Origin: an uncultured Oscillospiraceae bacterium
GTDB taxonomy: Bacteria; Bacillota; Clostridia; Oscillospirales; Oscillospiraceae
Assembly (NCBI GenBank): GCA_910584285.1
Contig: CAJTYK010000002.1
Span: 62,001-126,000 of the forward strand
Reading direction: 5' to 3'
DNA length: 64,000 nt
Numbering within the stretch: the stretch's first letter is position 1; every line of letters begins with the position of its first letter. The notes below the pieces were generated by a model. The model did not search any database and was not told the origin of the DNA. It was given only the letters and a program-made list of their open reading frames with translations. This document shows positions 32,476 through 41,985 of this stretch, piece after piece. The position numbers were made by a program, and so were the translations under genes.

Positions 32476-33717
32476 TTAAAACTCTTTCGGCTCCTTTTTC
32501 TCTCGAGAAAAAGGAGCGTTGAACACGTATTTGTCCAGCCGGCGGAACGCCTCCTCCACCCGGGACAGGGGCAGGGCCAGGTTCACCCGGATATGGCAGG
32601 GGCCGTGGAACATCCGCCCGTCCTGCCACGCCACCCCCACGTCCCAGCCCATCCGCTCCAGCTCGTCGATGGTGGTGCCATGGGCGGCGCACCAGTCCGT
32701 ACAGTCCAGGAACAGCATATAGGTGCCCTGGGGCCGGGAGACCTTCACGCCGTCAAACTGCGCGGCAATATAGCCGCAGGCAAAGTCCACGTTGTCGGTG
32801 AGCACCTGCCGCAGCTCGTCCAGCCACGCCTGCCCATCCTGGGAGTAGGCGGCGGTGAGGGCGTGCATGGACAGCACGTTCATCTCGTTGTAGTGGCACA
32901 GGGAGGACTCCTTGTCCACCCGCTCCCGCAGCCAGGGGTTGTAGATCACGTGGTAGCTGCCCACCAGCCCCGCCAGGTTGAAGGTCTTGGAGGGGGCGTA
33001 CAGGGCCACGGTGCGCTGCCGGGCGTCGTCGCTGACGCTTTGGGTGGGGATGTGCCGGTAGCCCTCCAGGGTCAGATCCGACCAGATCTCGTCGGACACC
33101 ACATACACGTCATGCTTGCGGAACAGCTCCATGGCCCGCTCCAGCTCCCACCGCTCCCACACCCGGCCGCAGGGGTTGTGGGGGGAGCAGAACACGGCGG
33201 CGTGGATGTGGTGCTCCACGATCTTCCGCTCCATGTCGTCGAAGTCCATCCGCCACACGTTGTCCCCGTCCAGCGTCAGAGGGCTGTGGACGATATGATA
33301 GCCGTTGTCGGTGAGGGCGTGGGTGAAGCCGATATAGGTGGGGGAGTGGAGCAGCACATTATCTCCCCTGGAGCACAGCACGTTCAGCGCGGAGATCACC
33401 CCGCCCAGCACGCCGTTCTCATAGCCGATGTGTTCCCGCTCCAGCCCCATCACTCCGTTGCGCTCCCGCTGCCAGCGGATAATGGCGTCATAGTACCCGT
33501 CCGTGGGGGAGAAGTAGCCGAAGGCGGGGTGTTGGGCCCGCTCTATCATGGCGGCGGGTATGCCGGGGAAGGTGGGGAAGTTCATATCCGCCACCCACAT
33601 GGGGATGGCGTCGAAGCCCTCCCGGGGGGCGCCGGGGCGGCCAGGCAGGCCGATGCCGTCCAGGGCGATGGCGTCCCGCCCGTGGCGATCCAGAATGGAG
33701 GTAAAATCATACTTCAT
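32476..33717 (-). CDS. PatB/MalY-type PLP C-S beta-lyase/aminotransferase
   Basis: A 413-residue fold-type I PLP protein of the MalY/PatB group: MWVADMNF near residue 40, SPHNPCGRVW, VSDEIWSDL and the PLP lysine in APSKTFNLAGL. PatB/MalY enzymes act as cystathionine or cysteine-S-conjugate beta-lyases and pass through aminoacrylate. The C-terminus is odd: the last 14 residues, NAPFSREKKEPKEF, are encoded by the family A palindrome at 32490-32517, so the repeat appears to have extended the protein. Start ATG at 33717, 27 bp after the pyrophosphatase gene. It may be cotranscribed with it. Confidence 0.83.
   Translation of the reverse strand: MKYDFTSILDRHGRDAIALDGIGLPGRPGAPREGFDAIPMWVADMNFPTFPGIPAAMIERAQHPAFGYFSPTDGYYDAIIRWQRERNGVMGLEREHIGYENGVLGGVISALNVLCSRGDNVLLHSPTYIGFTHALTDNGYHIVHSPLTLDGDNVWRMDFDDMERKIVEHHIHAAVFCSPHNPCGRVWERWELERAMELFRKHDVYVVSDEIWSDLTLEGYRHIPTQSVSDDARQRTVALYAPSKTFNLAGLVGSYHVIYNPWLRERVDKESSLCHYNEMNVLSMHALTAAYSQDGQAWLDELRQVLTDNVDFACGYIAAQFDGVKVSRPQGTYMLFLDCTDWCAAHGTTIDELERMGWDVGVAWQDGRMFHGPCHIRVNLALPLSRVEEAFRRLDKYVFNAPFSREKKEPKEF
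32490..32517. repeat. Junction palindrome, family A, copy 3
   Basis: Arms GCTCCTTTTTCTC and GAGAAAAAGGAGC, preceded by AAACTCTTTCG. It lies inside the 3' end of the PatB/MalY gene. Compared with copy 1 (CCTAC...GTAGG), the outer pairs have changed on both sides and the pairing is kept. Confidence 0.75.
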
Positions 33718-33744
33718 AGCGGTGGAAACCCTTTCCCAAAAAAC

Positions 33745-35856
<2,112 letters not shown>

Positions 35857-35917
35857 AACGACATTACTCCTCTCTTGGCCGCCGCGGCACAGGCCGGGCG
35901 TCGTATTTCTATTTTCT

Positions 35918-35946
35918 ATTTTACACAAGCTGGATGCGTTTTGCAA
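35918..35946 (-). promoter_or_regulatory. Promoter of the pyrophosphatase gene
   Basis: TTGCAA (35941-35946) and TAAAAT (35918-35923) have a 17-base spacer on the minus strand. The leader is about 55 bases. Confidence 0.72.
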
Positions 35947-35953
35947 GATAAAA

Positions 35954-35988
35954 ATGCGTCTTTTCGGCCAAAAACCGAAAAGACGCAT
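35954..35988 (-). terminator. Terminator of the trkA-trkH transcript
   Basis: Perfect 14-bp arms ATGCGTCTTTTCGG and CCGAAAAGACGCAT with a 7-base loop are followed on the minus strand by TTTTTATC. It ends the Trk operon directly before the pyrophosphatase promoter. Confidence 0.85.
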
Positions 35989-36019
35989 ACAAAAGAACGA
36001 TATTTTTTTCACAATCCCC

Positions 36020-37459
36020 TCAGGAGCGCTTCCAGGCACTGCGGCTGAACAGCACCAGAATGGGGAACATCTCCAGCCGCCCCAGCACCATCAGGAAGGA
36101 CAGCACCAGCTTGCTCAGCACGGAAAAGGCGGCGAAATTGCCCGCCGGGCCCACCAGTTCCAACCCCGGCCCCACGTTGCTGATGCAGGTGATGACGGCG
36201 GTGAGGGTGGTGCCGAAGGAGAAGTTGTCCAGCCCCACCACAACGGCCATGCCAAACACCAAAAACAGGTTAATGACAAAATAGCACTGGGTGGTATGGA
36301 GGGTGGCCTCGGGCAGGGGCGCGCCGTCCAGCCGCACCACCGACACGGCCCGGGGATGGATGATGGAGCGCACCTCCCGGGCGGCGGATCGGATCAGGAT
36401 CAGGATCCGGCTGCACTTGATGCCGCCGCCGGTGGAGCCGGCGCAGGCCCCGATGAAGGTGAGCACCACCAGCAGCACCTTGGAGAACTCGGGCCACAGG
36501 TCGTAGTTGGCGGAGGAGAAGCCGGTGGTGGACACGATGGACGCCACCTGGAAGGCGGCGTACCGCACACACTCGCCCACGCCGTTGTAGATGTCCCGAA
36601 TGTTCCAGGCGATGGCGGCGGTGGACAGGGCCACCATGATCAGGAAGAACCGCAGCTCGTCGCTTTTCAGGGCCTGCTTGGCCTTGCCGGTGAGTATCAG
36701 GAAGTAGACGGCGAAGTTCACCGAGAACAGCAGCATAAAGACGGTGATGATGATCTCCACCGCCGGGTTGCCAAAGGCCCCCACCGAGGCGTTCATGCGG
36801 GAAAAGCCGCCGGTGCCGGCGGTGGACATGGCGTGGGTCACCGCGTCGTACCAGTTGAGGCCGGCGATGCGCAGGCACAGCGTCTCCAGCACCGTCAGGG
36901 CCAGATAGATGGCGTACAGCACCTTGGAGGACTGGGAGGCCCGGGGCATCAGCTTGCTTTTCACCGGCCCGGGGCTCTCCGCCCGGATGAGAAAGTTGGA
37001 GCTGATCCCCAAAAAGGGCAGCAGGGCGGCGGTGAGCACCAGCACCCCCATCCCTCCCAGCCAATGGGTGAAGGAGCGCCAGAACAGCAGCCCCATGGGC
37101 AGGCCCTCAATGGCGGTGAGGATGGTGGCTCCCGTGGTGGTGAAGCCGGAAATCGTCTCAAAGAAGCAGTCCACATAGGGCCCGAACTGCCCGGAGAACC
37201 AGAAGGGCAGCGCCCCGAAGGCCCCGAACAGCACCCAGATCAGGCCCACGGTGAAGAAGCCCTCCCGGGCGAAAAAGTCCTTCCTGGGCTTGAGGAGGAA
37301 CACGGGCACGCAGGCCGCCGCCAAAATGATCAGGATGGAGGACAGGAAGGGAATGGGGTTCTCCCCGTACAGCAGGGCCACCGCCAGGGGCAGCAGCATG
37401 GCCGCCGCCTCGATGAGCAGGGTGAAGCCGGTGATGCGCAGCACCAGTTTGAAGTTCAT
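36020..37459 (-). CDS. trkH: TrkH-type potassium channel/transporter subunit
   Basis: A 479-residue membrane protein with four repeated M1-P-M2 units. The four pore loops can be read: SGFTTTGAT, STAGTGGFS, STTGFSSAN and SNVGPGLE, each with the selectivity-filter glycine. It forms the K+ pathway and is gated by the cytosolic TrkA ring. It follows trkA by 4 bp and ends at a strong terminator. Together they bring in K+, the cofactor that the pyrophosphatase next door is predicted to need. Confidence 0.92.
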   Translation of the reverse strand: MNFKLVLRITGFTLLIEAAAMLLPLAVALLYGENPIPFLSSILIILAAACVPVFLLKPRKDFFAREGFFTVGLIWVLFGAFGALPFWFSGQFGPYVDCFFETISGFTTTGATILTAIEGLPMGLLFWRSFTHWLGGMGVLVLTAALLPFLGISSNFLIRAESPGPVKSKLMPRASQSSKVLYAIYLALTVLETLCLRIAGLNWYDAVTHAMSTAGTGGFSRMNASVGAFGNPAVEIIITVFMLLFSVNFAVYFLILTGKAKQALKSDELRFFLIMVALSTAAIAWNIRDIYNGVGECVRYAAFQVASIVSTTGFSSANYDLWPEFSKVLLVVLTFIGACAGSTGGGIKCSRILILIRSAAREVRSIIHPRAVSVVRLDGAPLPEATLHTTQCYFVINLFLVFGMAVVVGLDNFSFGTTLTAVITCISNVGPGLELVGPAGNFAAFSVLSKLVLSFLMVLGRLEMFPILVLFSRSAWKRS

Positions 37460-37463
37460 GCCC

Positions 37464-38846
37464 TCAGCCCCCCGCCCGCAGGCCGCCGCCCTCGTAGATG
37501 TCGTTGAGATCCAGAATGCCGCTGTCCCGGGCCACCACGATCACGTTGTCCCCGCTCTCCAGGGTGGTGGAGCCCTCGGGGATGATCACCTTCGCCCCCC
37601 GGACGATGACGGCGATGAGCACGCCCTTTTTCAGCTTCAGATCCTTCAGCGGCACGCCTAAATGCTGGGTAGTGGGGGCCGCCACAAACTCCATGGCCTC
37701 CGCTCGGCCCTCCGCGATGCGGTACAGGGCGATCATGGCGCTGCCCTTGGAGTTTTGCAGCCCCCGGATCATCCGCAGGATCTGCCCCGCGGTGGTCAGC
37801 TTGGGGGACACCACCGACTCCACCCCGGCGGAGTGGGCGATGGAGGTATAGTTCTGCCGGTTGGACTTGGCCACCACCTTGGACACCCCCGCCTGGTGGG
37901 CGTAGAGGGAGATGATCAGGTTGTCCTCGTCCCGGTCGGTGAGGGCGATAAAGGCATCGCTGGCGGCCATGCGCTCCTCGGTGAGCAGCTCCGGGTCGGT
38001 GCCGTCTCCGTGGATGATCAGGGAGTGGGGGAATTCCTCCGCCAGCTGGCGGCAGCGGTCGTCCCCCTTTTCCACCACCTTGCAGCTCATGCCCAGCCGC
38101 TCCAGCTGCACCAGCAGGTAGAAGGCGATGCGGCCGCCGCCGATGATGAACACGTCTTTGATCCGGTGGGTCTGCCGGCCCAGCAGCTTGAAAAACTGGT
38201 GGACGCCGTTGGGGGTGCCCGCCACGTACACCCGATCCTCCCGGGCCAGCACGGTGGATCCATTGGGGATGAACACGTCGTCCCCCCGCTCCACGGCGCA
38301 GAACAGGATGGGCAGATCCTGGATTTTGGAGGACAGAGCAGCCAGGGAGCGCCCTGCCAGGAAGTCCGTCTCCTGGATGTGGAAGGAGATCAGCTCCACC
38401 CGGCCCCGGGCAAAGGTGTCAATGTTGGCGGCGGAGGGGAAGCGCAGCAGCCGGGAGATCTCCACCGCCGAGGCCAGCTCCGGGTTGATGAGCATGGTAA
38501 TGCCCAGGTCCCGCTTTAGGGTATCCAGGTCGTTGGCGTACTCCGTGCCTCGCACCCGGGCCACCGTGTAGGGCACCCCTAAGTTGTGGGCGCAGTGGCA
38601 GCACAGCAGATTGATCTCGTCGGAGGCGGTGGCGGCGATGAGCACGTCGCACTCCCGGGCCCCCGCCTCCAGCAGCAGGTCCCGGGAGGCGCAGTTCCCC
38701 TTCAGGCACATCACGTCCAGCTGGTTGGACAGCCGCTCCAGCACGGCGTCCGTCTTGTCCAGGATGGTGACGCTGTGCCCCTCGTCGGACAGGTGCTCGG
38801 CCACGGTGCCGCCCACCTTGCCCGCCCCGGCAATGATGATATTCAA
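37464..38846 (-). CDS. trkA: TrkA potassium uptake regulator (two RCK domains)
   Basis: A 460-residue cytosolic protein with two Rossmann-type RCK-N domains (GAGKVGG at the N-terminus; a second GGGRIAF around residue 235), each followed by an RCK-C domain. This is the normal tandem TrkA layout, which binds NAD(H) or ATP and gates TrkH. It starts at a TTG (38846); no in-frame ATG exists nearby, and the ribosome site (GAGCTG) is weak, so expression may be modest. It is the first gene of the Trk pair, behind the ilvD terminator. Confidence 0.9.
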   Translation of the reverse strand: MNIIIAGAGKVGGTVAEHLSDEGHSVTILDKTDAVLERLSNQLDVMCLKGNCASRDLLLEAGARECDVLIAATASDEINLLCCHCAHNLGVPYTVARVRGTEYANDLDTLKRDLGITMLINPELASAVEISRLLRFPSAANIDTFARGRVELISFHIQETDFLAGRSLAALSSKIQDLPILFCAVERGDDVFIPNGSTVLAREDRVYVAGTPNGVHQFFKLLGRQTHRIKDVFIIGGGRIAFYLLVQLERLGMSCKVVEKGDDRCRQLAEEFPHSLIIHGDGTDPELLTEERMAASDAFIALTDRDEDNLIISLYAHQAGVSKVVAKSNRQNYTSIAHSAGVESVVSPKLTTAGQILRMIRGLQNSKGSAMIALYRIAEGRAEAMEFVAAPTTQHLGVPLKDLKLKKGVLIAVIVRGAKVIIPEGSTTLESGDNVIVVARDSGILDLNDIYEGGGLRAGG

Positions 38847-38886
38847 AGCGATCAGCTCGATTCGTTAAAAAATCGGGAAAACGCGG

Positions 38887-38931
38887 CCAAATCCCGCAAA
38901 GCGGCCGGGAAAGCCGCCCTGCGGGAATTGG
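38887..38931 (-). terminator. Terminator of ilvD
   Basis: Outer arms CCAAATCCCGCA and TGCGGGAATTGG (one mismatch) enclose an inner GCGGC/GCCGC stem. On the minus strand CCGATTTTTT follows about 15 bases later. It lies between ilvD and trkA. Confidence 0.65.
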
Positions 38932-38937
38932 ATTGGG

Positions 38938-40599
38938 TTACTCTAACACCGCCCCCCGGGCGGCGGAGGTGACCAGCTTGGCGTACCGGGCCAGGTAACC
39001 GGTCTTGATTTTGGGCTCGGGGCACGTCCAGGCGGCGCGCCGCTTGGCCAGGGTGTCCTCGTCCACCAGCAGCTCGATCTTGCAGGCGGGGATGTCAATG
39101 GCGATCCGGTCGCCCTCCTCCACGAAGGCGATGGGCCCGCCCTGGGCGGCCTCGGGGCAGACGTGGCCGATGGACGCCCCCCGGGTGGCGCCGGAGAACC
39201 GCCCGTCGGTGATCAGGGCTACGGACTCTCCTAAGCCCATGCCGCAGATGGCGGAGGTGGGGTTGAGCATCTCCCGCATTCCGGGCCCGCCCTTGGGGCC
39301 CTCGTAGCGGATCACCACCACGTCACCCGCCACGATCCTGCCGGCGTAGATGGCCTCGATGGCCTCCTCCTCGGAGTTGAACACCCGGGCGGGGCCCTGG
39401 TGCCGCATCATCTCGGGGGCCACGGCGGAGCGCTTCACCACGCAGCCCTCCGGGGCCAGGTTGCCCTTGAGCACGGCGATGCCGCCGTCAGGGGAGTAGG
39501 GGTTGTCGATGGGGCGGATCAGCTCGGGGTTGCGGTTGACTACGCCCGCTAAGTTTTCGGCCAGTGTCTTGCCGGTGCAGGTCATAACAGACGTGTCCAG
39601 CAGGCCCTTCTTGTCCAACTCCGCCATGACGGCGTGGACGCCGCCCGCGCCCTCCAGATCCTCCATGTAGGTGTTCCCGGCGGGGGCCAGGTGGCACAGG
39701 TTGGGAGTCTTGCTGGATATCTCGTTGGATAGATCCAGATCCAGCTCGATGCCGCACTCGTGGGCGATGGCGGGCAGGTGGAGCATGGTGTTGGTGGAGC
39801 AGCCCAGGGCCATGTCCACCGTCTCCGCGTTGTGGAAGGCGGCGGCGGTCATGATGTCCCGGGGGCGGATGTCCCGCTTCACCAGCTCCATGATCTGCAT
39901 TCCGGCGTGCTTGGCCAGCCGCAGCCGGGCCGACCACACGGCGGGGATGGTGCCGTTGCCCCGCAGCCCCATGCCGATGGCCTCGGTGAGGCAGTTCATG
40001 GAGTTGGCGGTGTACATACCGGAGCAGGAGCCGCAGGTGGGGCAGGCGTTCTCCTCGTACTCCTCCACCCCCGCCTCGTCCAGCTTGCCGGCGTAGTAGC
40101 CCCCCACGGCCTCAAACATATGGCTCAGGCAGGTGCGCCGCCCGTCGTTGAGCCTGCCCGCCAGCATGGGCCCGCCGGAGCAGAAGATGGTGGGGATATT
40201 CACCCGGGCGGCGGCCATCAGCAGCCCCGGCACGTTCTTGTCGCAGTTGGGGATCATCACCAGCCCGTCGAACTGGTGGGCCAGGGCCATGGCCTCGGTG
40301 GAGTCGGCGATGAGATCCCGGGTCACCAGGGAGTACTTCATGCCCACGTGGCCCATGGCGATGCCGTCGCACACGGCGATGGCGGGAAATTCGATGGGGG
40401 TGCCTCCGGCGGCCCGGACGCCGGCCTTAACCGCTTCGGCGATCTTGTCCAGATTCATGTGGCCGGGGACGATCTCGTTGTAGGAGCACACCACGCCGAT
40501 GAGGGGCCGCTCCAGCTCCTCCCTGGTGTAGCCCAGGGCGTAGAACAGGGAGCGGTTGGGGGCGGTGGGCACGCCCTTCTTCACGTTGTCGGAACGCAT
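38938..40599 (-). CDS. ilvD: Dihydroxy-acid dehydratase
   Basis: A 553-residue Fe-S dehydratase that converts 2,3-dihydroxy-isovalerate and -methylvalerate to the keto acids of valine and isoleucine synthesis. Cluster cysteines are C38 in GVVCSYN, C119 in PNCDKN and C192 in CGSCSGMYTANSMN. The start at 40599 is fixed by AAAGGAG and gives the standard length; an upstream extension through the hairpin element was rejected. No other ilv genes are nearby. The gene is read away from the structured region at 40665-40835, whose left end supplies TATGATACAAT as a possible -10. Confidence 0.93.
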   Translation of the reverse strand: MRSDNVKKGVPTAPNRSLFYALGYTREELERPLIGVVCSYNEIVPGHMNLDKIAEAVKAGVRAAGGTPIEFPAIAVCDGIAMGHVGMKYSLVTRDLIADSTEAMALAHQFDGLVMIPNCDKNVPGLLMAAARVNIPTIFCSGGPMLAGRLNDGRRTCLSHMFEAVGGYYAGKLDEAGVEEYEENACPTCGSCSGMYTANSMNCLTEAIGMGLRGNGTIPAVWSARLRLAKHAGMQIMELVKRDIRPRDIMTAAAFHNAETVDMALGCSTNTMLHLPAIAHECGIELDLDLSNEISSKTPNLCHLAPAGNTYMEDLEGAGGVHAVMAELDKKGLLDTSVMTCTGKTLAENLAGVVNRNPELIRPIDNPYSPDGGIAVLKGNLAPEGCVVKRSAVAPEMMRHQGPARVFNSEEEAIEAIYAGRIVAGDVVVIRYEGPKGGPGMREMLNPTSAICGMGLGESVALITDGRFSGATRGASIGHVCPEAAQGGPIAFVEEGDRIAIDIPACKIELLVDEDTLAKRRAAWTCPEPKIKTGYLARYAKLVTSAARGAVLE

Positions 40600-40664
40600 A
40601 CGCAAGTCTCCTTTAGAGTTGCGCCGCCGGAGGAAGTTTGGGAGCCGGGCGGCTTTTTCCGGTA

Positions 40665-40835
40665 TTGTATCATAGGCGCAAGCCGCGAAGCGGCTTACGC
40701 GCCGCTGCGCGGCGCGTAACCGGCAGAGCCGGTTATGCCTATGATGCAACAATGGCAACAGGCATTTTGCATACAAAATGCCTGCCCACAACGTGGGCCG
40801 CCGCGCGGAGCGCGGCGTTTGCCATTATTGTATCA
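40665..40835. repeat. Double four-way-junction (cloverleaf-like) element
   Basis: Unit 1 (40665-40749): a 13-bp outer stem TTGTATCATAGGC/GCCTATGATGCAA holds three perfect hairpins, AAGCCGC-GAA-GCGGCTT, ACGCGCCGC-TGC-GCGGCGCGT and AACCGGC-AGA-GCCGGTT. Unit 2 (40742-40835): a 17-bp outer stem from TGATGCAACAATGGCAA to TTGCCATTATTGTATCA holds CAGGCATTTTG-CATA-CAAAATGCCTG, CCCAC-AAC-GTGGG and CGCCGCGC-GGA-GCGCGGCG. The units share 40742-40749, so their outer stems compete. Function unknown. Confidence 0.85.
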
Positions 40836-40914
40836 CAAAGAAACCGGGAGCGCAATGGAAAATCGGCGGATGCCCGCCGTTAAAATACCGGGCGGAACTG
40901 CCACCCTCCGGGGG

Positions 40915-40943
40915 TGGACTTTTCCGCCCGGCGGGGGTATCAT
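40915..40943 (+). promoter_or_regulatory. Promoter of the XRE regulator gene
   Basis: TGGACT (40915-40920) and TATCAT (40938-40943) are 17 bases apart. The -35 lies within one arm of the nested hairpin at 40888-40931. Confidence 0.55.
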
Positions 40944-40973
40944 AGGCCGGGAAACAGGAAAGGAGCTGGTTTT

Positions 40974-41429
40974 ATGAATTTGGGAAGCAGCCTGTCCGCC
41001 GCCCGGAGGAAGTCCGGCCTGTCCCAGGAGGCGGTGGCGGAGAAGTTGGGGGTGAGCCGTCAGACTGTCTCCAAATGGGAGACGGACGAGAGCCTGCCCG
41101 ACATCCGCCAGTCCAAGCGGCTGGCCCTGCTGTATCACCTGTCGCTGGACGAGCTCATCGACTTCGACCTGGACGTGCAGGAGATCCAGCGGGCCATCGA
41201 CCGCACCCCCGACGCGGTGGCGGACAAGGTGGACTGGAACCGTGCCTGGGGGAAGAAGTACCCCATCCTGCTGACCTACCGGGAGCAGGTGGACGCCGCC
41301 CCCTACGCCCAGGGGCTGGCCCAGCTGCTGGACAAGCTCAAGGAGGACTACGGCTACAGCGAGCTGGACGCCATGCTGGTGCTCAAGGACATCCTGGCCC
41401 GGGTGTGGCAGGAGCGAAAAACAGGGTGA
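40974..41429 (+). CDS. XRE-family helix-turn-helix regulator
   Basis: A 151-residue protein. Residues 1-60 form an XRE helix-turn-helix (LSAARRKSGLSQEAVAEKLG, then VSRQTVSKWETDESLPD). The C-terminal half is a helical region of unknown role with no membrane segment. The ATG at 40974 follows AGGAG. It is monocistronic and convergent with the GNAT gene, with only 10 bp between the stops. Its targets are unknown; the inverted repeats in its own leader are candidate binding or regulatory sites. Confidence 0.82.
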   Translation: MNLGSSLSAARRKSGLSQEAVAEKLGVSRQTVSKWETDESLPDIRQSKRLALLYHLSLDELIDFDLDVQEIQRAIDRTPDAVADKVDWNRAWGKKYPILLTYREQVDAAPYAQGLAQLLDKLKEDYGYSELDAMLVLKDILARVWQERKTG

Positions 41430-41439
41430 CGCCCCAGCC

Positions 41440-41976
41440 TCACAGCCGAAATTCCAGCTGCACGTCCCAGGGCTCCTCGGCGCTGTGGCGGGGGTCCGGC
41501 TCCTCCGCCTCCACGCAGCCCAGGGCCCAATAGGCGGCCATCACCTCGGCGGCGGAGTGGGCGGAGATGTATAGCTTTTCCGCCCCCCGCGCCCGGGCGG
41601 CGGCGCAGGCCATGCGGAACAGCCGCCCGCCCACGCCCCGGCCCCGGAAGGGCTCCGACACATAGAACAGGGTCAGGTCCGCGTACTGCCCCCGGCTGCC
41701 CAGCGGTTTCCCGGACAGGACGGCAAAGCCCGCCACCTCACCCCTGGCCAGCGCCCCGATGGCCGCGCCGCCGGCACTCACCGCCGCCAGCACCGACCCG
41801 GCCACCCCCCGGCGCTGGGGGATGTCCCAGTCCTCCACATACTCCACCGGGCGCAGCACCAGCGCCCCGCCCTCCCGCCGCCAGCACTGACGCACGTGTT
41901 GGCGGCGGACAAATTTGTCCAGGGAGCGGGGCCCGAAGTTTTCCCGGGTCAGGGGCACATAGATCAGCTCGTCCAT
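41440..41976 (-). CDS. GNAT-family N-acetyltransferase
   Basis: A 178-residue acetyltransferase. Motif A reads PFRGRGVGGRLF, the acetyl-CoA pyrophosphate loop, after a typical beta-strand DLTLFYVSE. The first 40 residues (FVRRQHVRQCWRREGG) differ from common families, and I do not recognise the subgroup or substrate. It is the last gene of the SdpI-dtd-mutL-GNAT run, starting 9 bp after mutL with GGAGG. Confidence 0.75.
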   Translation of the reverse strand: MDELIYVPLTRENFGPRSLDKFVRRQHVRQCWRREGGALVLRPVEYVEDWDIPQRRGVAGSVLAAVSAGGAAIGALARGEVAGFAVLSGKPLGSRGQYADLTLFYVSEPFRGRGVGGRLFRMACAAARARGAEKLYISAHSAAEVMAAYWALGCVEAEEPDPRHSAEEPWDVQLEFRL

Positions 41977-41985
41977 GGTGTCCTC

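Larger units (their letters stand above)
40600..40973. other. 374-bp gene-free interval dominated by inverted repeats
   Basis: Between divergent ilvD and the XRE gene there is no credible coding frame. From left to right it holds the ilvD leader, the double four-way-junction element (40665-40835), a nested hairpin (arms CCGGGCGGAA at 40888 and TTCCGCCCGG at 40922, with CCACCC/GGGGTGG inside) and the XRE promoter. TATCATAGGC, the arm sequence of the left element, recurs at 40938. Confidence 0.75.

Noticed and set aside
35857..36039. N-terminal extension of the pyrophosphatase to a start at 36039
   Set aside because: The extension runs through the Trk terminator and the promoter, encodes no plausible helix, and exceeds the family length.
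40600..40791. Longer ilvD start at 40791
   Set aside because: The added 64 residues are translated from the hairpin element and would not match the dehydratase N-terminus; AAAGGAG fixes the start at 40599.
40665..40835. tRNA-like gene suggested by the cloverleaf shape
   Set aside because: Stem lengths, three-base loops and missing T-loop and D-loop consensus exclude a tRNA.
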